Below are positions 59,200 through 64,000 of a stretch of DNA of 64,000 nt, piece after piece (within the stretch, counting starts at the first letter, position 1; the number at the start of each line of letters is the position of its first letter). Origin of the DNA: Flavobacteriales bacterium (GTDB lineage Bacteria; Bacteroidota; Bacteroidia; Flavobacteriales; Flavobacteriaceae); assembly GCA_011525015.1 (NCBI GenBank), contig WTJC01000015.1, positions 1 through 64,000 on the forward strand. The letters run 5' to 3'. A program made the position numbers and the translations under genes. The notes beneath the pieces are model-generated. The model was not told where the DNA came from. It ran no database searches and worked only from the letters and a program-made list of their open reading frames with translations.

Positions 59200-59709
59200 A
59201 TGATTGTTCATGCACTAAAATGGATGTCTGGATATTTGCAATTCAGGAATCAAGTGAGCAGTAAAACCGTAAAAAATTATGCTTTTAATGGAAAGTATAA
59301 AAATGCGGCGGTGCTCGTTGACATGGATCAGTTTAATGAGACTGAAAAATTGTACGATTTATGCGAATTGCTGGGTTTGCCAAAGTCAAAGATGTTTATT
59401 TTGGGATATAAGAAGAACGAAGAAAAATTGGTTCCTTTTGGGATTCAATATTGTACAAAAGACGATTTAGGGTGGAAAGGTTCTATCGATAATAAGTTTT
59501 TTGAAGATTTTGTAAAAAGAGAGTACGACTTGCTCTTCAATTATTTCGAGAAAAGTCCGTTGCTTTTGAGTCTTATTTCGCTCAAATCAAAATCGAAAAT
59601 TAGAATTGGTTTTTCATCTTCTAACAACAAACTGAACGACATTGAAATTGATAGTGATATCAAAGAGTTTGAAACATTTAAATCGGTTATTTCAAAGTTA
59701 GTACAGTAG
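59200..59709 (+). CDS. Conserved Bacteroidota protein of unknown function (DUF6913-like)
   Basis: MIVHALKWMSGYLQFRNQVSSKTVKNYAFNGKYKNAAVLVD...; ATG 59200 more plausible than TTG 59128. Confidence 0.65.
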   Translation: MIVHALKWMSGYLQFRNQVSSKTVKNYAFNGKYKNAAVLVDMDQFNETEKLYDLCELLGLPKSKMFILGYKKNEEKLVPFGIQYCTKDDLGWKGSIDNKFFEDFVKREYDLLFNYFEKSPLLLSLISLKSKSKIRIGFSSSNNKLNDIEIDSDIKEFETFKSVISKLVQ

Positions 59710-59710
59710 A

Positions 59711-60628
59711 ATGCATATAAATCTTAGAAGTGAAAATTACAGTTTAGGCGTTGCCTTGCCAACTCCTTACGACAATCATCTCAATATTGATTTCATTGCC
59801 TTAAAGAACATCATTGAATTCAATATTGCACAAGGAGTACAGTATTTCATAGTTCTCGGAACAACCGCAGAAACTCCACTGTTGTCTTTTAATGAGAAAG
59901 TCGAAATCGCTCGATTTGTCGCTGAAGAAGTTTCTGGCAGAGTGCCTTTGGTTTTGGGTTTAGGAGGAATAAACCCTCAGCAAGTTTGTCAAGAATATCG
60001 TGAATTACCTACAGACGCCTATCAGGCCGTGTTGTGCGTAACGCCCTATTATATTCGCCCTTCACAAGAAGGTTTGTTTGCTTACTACCAGTACCTCAAT
60101 ATGCACATTGATATGCCTATTGTAGCTTACAATGTTCCTGCAAGAACAGGAGTGCATATGCAGGTTGAAACTGTGCTCAGAATTGCCAATGAGCTCGATA
60201 AGGTAATCGCAATAAAAGAAGCAAGCGGAGATTTAGAACACTTTTCTAGATTGATTGATCAGGTCCCATCGAACTTTGCTGTTATTTCAGGAGATGATTC
60301 AACAGCGGTTTACAGCGAACTTTTAGGTGCGCATGGTGTGATATCTGTTGCAGCAGCGGCTATCCCAGATCAATTCTCGAAAATGATGTCTCTTGCAAGA
60401 AAGGGTGAGCGGTCTAAAAGTATTGAACTGTTCAATCAGTTAGAAGAACTTATCGCCTGTACATCGGTTGAAGGTAATCCTACGGGTATTAAAGCTGTAT
60501 TAAACGAACTTGAATTGTGTTCTTCAGCACTGCGTATACCGCTTATTGAAGCTTCTTCGGTTTTGCGTCAAAAAATCAAGACAGCTTGCAATGAAATTAA
60601 GCTTTTTTCTTTGCCGCATATTGCCTAA
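59711..60628 (+). CDS. dapA: 4-hydroxy-tetrahydrodipicolinate synthase
   Basis: VLGTTAETPLLSFNEK; YNVPARTGVHM; AIKEASGDLEHF; SGDDSTA. Confidence 0.95.
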   Translation: MHINLRSENYSLGVALPTPYDNHLNIDFIALKNIIEFNIAQGVQYFIVLGTTAETPLLSFNEKVEIARFVAEEVSGRVPLVLGLGGINPQQVCQEYRELPTDAYQAVLCVTPYYIRPSQEGLFAYYQYLNMHIDMPIVAYNVPARTGVHMQVETVLRIANELDKVIAIKEASGDLEHFSRLIDQVPSNFAVISGDDSTAVYSELLGAHGVISVAAAAIPDQFSKMMSLARKGERSKSIELFNQLEELIACTSVEGNPTGIKAVLNELELCSSALRIPLIEASSVLRQKIKTACNEIKLFSLPHIA

Positions 60629-60633
60629 TTTTG
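60626..60633 (+). promoter_or_regulatory. Candidate -7 element TAATTTTG for bamD overlapping dapA stop codon
   Basis: TAnnTTTG match 4 nt before bamD ATG, T-rich stretch about 17-19 nt upstream. Confidence 0.35.
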
Positions 60634-60637
60634 CGGG

Positions 60638-61510
60638 ATGCTTAGAAAACAAATTCAGAAGCTCGCGCTAATAGTGTTTGTGGCGTTTTTTTTCACCTCG
60701 TGTAATGAGTACCAAAAAGTGCTTAAAAACAACGATACGAAAGAAATGTACGAGTACGCAATGCGTTACTATGAGGAAGAAGATTATCCTCGTGCTAAAC
60801 ACCTTTTTGAATTAATCGCTCCTAAATATGTGGGTAAACCACAAGGAGAGCGTTTATCATTCTTTTTTGCAGATGCCCAATTCAAAACGAGATCTTATTA
60901 TTTGTCGTCTTATCAATTCGAGCGATTTATTAAGTCATATCCGGCTTCTGACAAAAGAGAACAGGCTACGTTTTACGAGGCTAAGAGTTATTATTTGATG
61001 TCTCCTAAGTATTCTCTAGATCAATCTGACACAGACAAGGCCCTTTCTAAATTGCAATTGTTTATCAATGCTTATCCAAATTCAGAATTTTTTGATCAGG
61101 CCAGCGAAATGGCTATAGAATTGGGAATCAAAAAAGAACGTAAGGCTTTTGAAATTGGGAAGCAATTCGACCGTTTAGGAGAGTTCAATTTTCCCGTTCT
61201 CAAAGCTTCAATGAAATCGATGGATAATTTCATTTCAGAAAATCCAGGATCTATTTATCGAGAAGAGGCTCATTACATACGTTTGAAATCTGCAACACAA
61301 TTGGCAATGAACAGTACTTTCGATAAAATGAAAGAACGCTTTGAGCAGGCTAAGGAATACTTTGATGTATTTAAAAAGAATTATCCGCAATCTAAATTTG
61401 AAGAAGAGTCAACAATGCTTCTTTCAATTATTGATGCGGGATTGCAGGGCGAAGTTGACTTTAGTCGTATTACGACAACAGAAACTACGGAACCCACTAC
61501 AGATAAATAA
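60638..61510 (+). CDS. bamD: Outer membrane assembly lipoprotein BamD
   Basis: Lipobox FFTSC; NEYQKVLKNNDTKEMYEYAMRYYEEEDYPRAKHLFELIAPKY TPR-like. Confidence 0.92.
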   Translation: MLRKQIQKLALIVFVAFFFTSCNEYQKVLKNNDTKEMYEYAMRYYEEEDYPRAKHLFELIAPKYVGKPQGERLSFFFADAQFKTRSYYLSSYQFERFIKSYPASDKREQATFYEAKSYYLMSPKYSLDQSDTDKALSKLQLFINAYPNSEFFDQASEMAIELGIKKERKAFEIGKQFDRLGEFNFPVLKASMKSMDNFISENPGSIYREEAHYIRLKSATQLAMNSTFDKMKERFEQAKEYFDVFKKNYPQSKFEEESTMLLSIIDAGLQGEVDFSRITTTETTEPTTDK

Positions 61511-61528
61511 TATTACACCCTTCGAAAT

Positions 61529-61855
61529 ATGGCAAACTTGAGAAACACTAATGCTTCAGTATCAACTACAACGATTGATAAGAACGAATTTGATCAAAAA
61601 ACTGAGAATATTTACGAATCAATATCAGTTGTGGCTAAAAGAGCGATTCAGATCAATTCTGAAATCAAGAAAGAATTACTTGAAAAATTAGAGGAATTCG
61701 CGACTTACAGTGATAATCTTGAAGAGGTATTCGAGAACAAAGAACAAATCGAAGTCTCAAAATTCTACGAAAAACTACCCAAACCACATGCTTTAGCCGT
61801 GGAAGAGTGGTTGAATGACAAAATCTATTTCAGAAACACTGAGAGAGAAAAATAA
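61529..61855 (+). CDS. rpoZ: RNA polymerase omega subunit-like protein (Bacteroidota type)
   Basis: NIYESISVVAKRAIQINSEIKKELLEKLEEFA; located directly upstream of coaBC. Confidence 0.75.
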   Translation: MANLRNTNASVSTTTIDKNEFDQKTENIYESISVVAKRAIQINSEIKKELLEKLEEFATYSDNLEEVFENKEQIEVSKFYEKLPKPHALAVEEWLNDKIYFRNTEREK

Positions 61856-61869
61856 ATCTCTGCTTTAGG

Positions 61870-63078
61870 ATGCTTTCTGGTTCAAAAATACTTTTAGCAG
61901 TTACAGGAGGTATCGCTGCCTACAAGTCAGCACTTATTGTACGGTTACTTCAGAAAGAAGGCGCTGAGGTTAAAGTCGTTATGACTCCAGCGGCCAAGGA
62001 TTTTGTAACCCCATTGACATTAGCTGCACTTTCAGGTCACGAGGTTTACACCGAACTTATAGAAGAAGAAAAGGGGGGCTATAAGTGGAATAATCACGTG
62101 CATTTATCAGAGTGGGCAGATATTTTGCTCGTTGCCCCTGCGACTGCAAATACCTTGACTAAAATGGCTCAAGGCCTCTGCGATAATATTGTTACAGCCT
62201 GTTTTTTATCCTTTAGAGGAGACACCTTTGTTGCACCTGCAATGGACCTTGAAATGTACAAGCATCCAAGTACCCAACAAAATTTTAGCACCTTGAAATC
62301 CCAAGGTGTACATCTCATAGATTCACGAGAAGGATTTTTAGCCAGTGGTTTACATGGAAAGGGCAGAATGGCCGAGCCTGAAGAAATTTTAGAAGAGCTA
62401 AACGCGATACTTGGTGCTGACAAACCCTTAAAAGGTCAGAGGGTATTGATCTCCGCTGGGCCCACCCGAGTTTATTTGGATCCGGTTAGATTTATTAGTA
62501 ATCCATCTACGGGAACAATGGGCTATATGTTGGCCGAAGAGGCTGCCTTACTGGGAGCAGAGGTTCAACTGATCAGTGGTCCTGTACATTTGAAGCTGAA
62601 TCATCCCAATGTTCACATCACGAATGTTGAAACGGTTGATGAGATGAGTAAAGAGATGCATAAAAACTTTGAGGAGTCAACCATTGTAATTTCCGCAGCT
62701 GCTGTTGGTGATTATCAACCGAGGGTGACGCAGAGTGAAAAAATAAAAAAGTCTGGAGATTCGCTTAATTTAGAATTGGTAAAGACCAAAGACATCCTTT
62801 TTGAGCTGGGAAAAATAAAGAAAAATCAACTTTTAATTGGTTTTGCCCTTGAGACAGAAAATGAATTTGACAATGCTTCAAAAAAATTGGTAAAGAAAAA
62901 TTTAGATGCAATTGTATTAAATTCACTGAAGGTAGAGGGGGCTGGATTCGGAAATACTACTAATAAAGTTGAATTTGTAACTCCTAATGCGGTTAAAAAA
63001 TCAATTCCGCTGAAAGATAAAAGAGATGTCGCCAAGGATATTTGGACAGAAATTTTGAAAATTAAAAATGAGAGGTAA
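61870..63078 (+). CDS. coaBC: Bifunctional phosphopantothenoylcysteine decarboxylase/phosphopantothenate--cysteine ligase
   Basis: ILLAVTGGIAAYKSALIVRLL; ADILLVAPATANTLTKMAQGLCDN; ISAGPTRVYLDPVRFISNPSTGTMGY. Confidence 0.96.
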   Translation: MLSGSKILLAVTGGIAAYKSALIVRLLQKEGAEVKVVMTPAAKDFVTPLTLAALSGHEVYTELIEEEKGGYKWNNHVHLSEWADILLVAPATANTLTKMAQGLCDNIVTACFLSFRGDTFVAPAMDLEMYKHPSTQQNFSTLKSQGVHLIDSREGFLASGLHGKGRMAEPEEILEELNAILGADKPLKGQRVLISAGPTRVYLDPVRFISNPSTGTMGYMLAEEAALLGAEVQLISGPVHLKLNHPNVHITNVETVDEMSKEMHKNFEESTIVISAAAVGDYQPRVTQSEKIKKSGDSLNLELVKTKDILFELGKIKKNQLLIGFALETENEFDNASKKLVKKNLDAIVLNSLKVEGAGFGNTTNKVEFVTPNAVKKSIPLKDKRDVAKDIWTEILKIKNER

Positions 63079-63958
63079 TTTGTTTGGTCGTCTGATTCTG
63101 CTGTTCTTGTTTATTCAAGGGCAAGCTTCTATTGCCCAACAAATCAATGCTGAAGTATTCCTCAACACAGACCAAATCAATCAAACCAATATTCAGCAAT
63201 TTCAAAATTTGCAATCGAGCTTACAATCTTTTTTAAATTCAACAAGCTGGTCTTCAGAAGTTTACCCTGAACAATCTCGACTAAACATTCGCTATTATTT
63301 CATTGTGAATGCGTATGAAAATGATACGTATCAATGTACCCTTCAGATGAGTTATAATAGACCGGTTTATAATACCTCATATCAATCACCGCTTTTATTG
63401 ATCAATGACCCTTCTGTCAATTTTAAATATGAAATGGGAACTCCCTTGGCACTTAATTTGAATGCACTGAATTCTAATTTAGTCAGTCTTGTGAGTTATT
63501 ACACCTTTTTGGCTTTGGGTTTTCATGCGGATAGCTTTGCTTTAAACGGCGGATCGACTTACTTTGAATCAGCCAATCAAATTGCAGTTCAAATGTCTTC
63601 TAATACTGCCTTTTCATGGCCTAAGTCAAGAACAGATTACGCTAATGATATTTTAAACAATGCTTTCGATAATTTTCGAAGATTGTATTACGAATACCAC
63701 ATCAACGGAATAGATGTGTTAGAAGCCGATTTCGAGCAAGGTCAAAGCAGTATTTACGAATCGCTTTTGTCTATCGAAAACTTGTCACGACAGCGCGGAA
63801 ATGCGGTATTACTTCGCATGCTCTTTGATGCGAAATCAGATGAGATCAGTGCGCTCTTCTTTAACGATAAGACAGAGCCTCAAAAATTAGAACGATTGAC
63901 AAAAATTTTGAATAAGGTTGCACCTTATTACACCAGTAAATGGACCACTTCTAATTGA
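63068..63958 (+). CDS. DUF4835 family secreted protein
   Basis: Signal peptide; INAEVFLNTDQINQTNIQQFQNLQSSLQSFLNSTSWSSE; gene context coaBC-(this)-recN. Confidence 0.8.
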   Translation: MRGNLFGRLILLFLFIQGQASIAQQINAEVFLNTDQINQTNIQQFQNLQSSLQSFLNSTSWSSEVYPEQSRLNIRYYFIVNAYENDTYQCTLQMSYNRPVYNTSYQSPLLLINDPSVNFKYEMGTPLALNLNALNSNLVSLVSYYTFLALGFHADSFALNGGSTYFESANQIAVQMSSNTAFSWPKSRTDYANDILNNAFDNFRRLYYEYHINGIDVLEADFEQGQSSIYESLLSIENLSRQRGNAVLLRMLFDAKSDEISALFFNDKTEPQKLERLTKILNKVAPYYTSKWTTSN

Positions 63959-63964
63959 TGTATT

Positions 63965-64000
63965 GTGATTTCAGCTATCCAAATTCAAAATTTTGCACTT
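63965..64000 (+). CDS. recN: DNA repair protein RecN, N-terminal fragment (truncated by window)
   Basis: GTG start gives (M)ISAIQIQNFAL, matching the RecN N-terminal pattern, plus conserved context. Confidence 0.6.
   Translation, partial: MISAIQIQNFAL

Noticed and set aside
1-64000. CRISPR arrays, transposons, prophage, defence or secretion islands, rRNA/tRNA genes
   Set aside because: Intergenic regions are short and contain no regular direct repeats, no cloverleaf I could recognise and no transposase, integrase, Cas or restriction-modification proteins. A tRNAscan-SE run would be needed for a firm negative on tRNAs.

Overview
The window is a compact, AT-rich core chromosomal segment. Protein signatures, TTG-N19-TAnnTTTG promoters, near absence of Shine-Dalgarno motifs and the TonB-receptor/DUF4249 pair point to a member of the Flavobacteriia (Bacteroidota). 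I support about 66 protein-coding genes. They include mtaB, rpmH (missing from the ORF track), carB, gnd, a BtuF/FecCD/FecE-type ABC importer, purB, a multi-PAS histidine kinase, a GH13 amylase, a DbpA-type DEAD-box helicase, a SerB-like HAD domain fused to SerA, rlmH, priA, rpsF-rpsR-rplI, hisS, monomeric icd, rplS, trmD, a Do-type protease, dapF, mltG, dnaA, ribD, prmC, ligA, dapA, bamD, rpoZ-like, coaBC and the first codons of recN. I see no rRNA, no recognisable tRNA, no CRISPR array, no transposase or integrase, no prophage and no recognisable defence system, so I do not claim a new multi-gene system. The points most worth a second look are: a perfect 18-bp palindrome in a divergent promoter region next to a GNAT-like gene with a degenerate CoA loop; a solo ribbon-helix-helix-like protein behind a dyad-rich leader; a 9-bp dyad over the dapF promoter; an amber-interrupted ORF just upstream of rlmH; a terminator running into the next start codon; and repeated 4-bp stop-codon sharing at convergent gene ends. 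All family calls are from reading motifs by eye; no database search was run.
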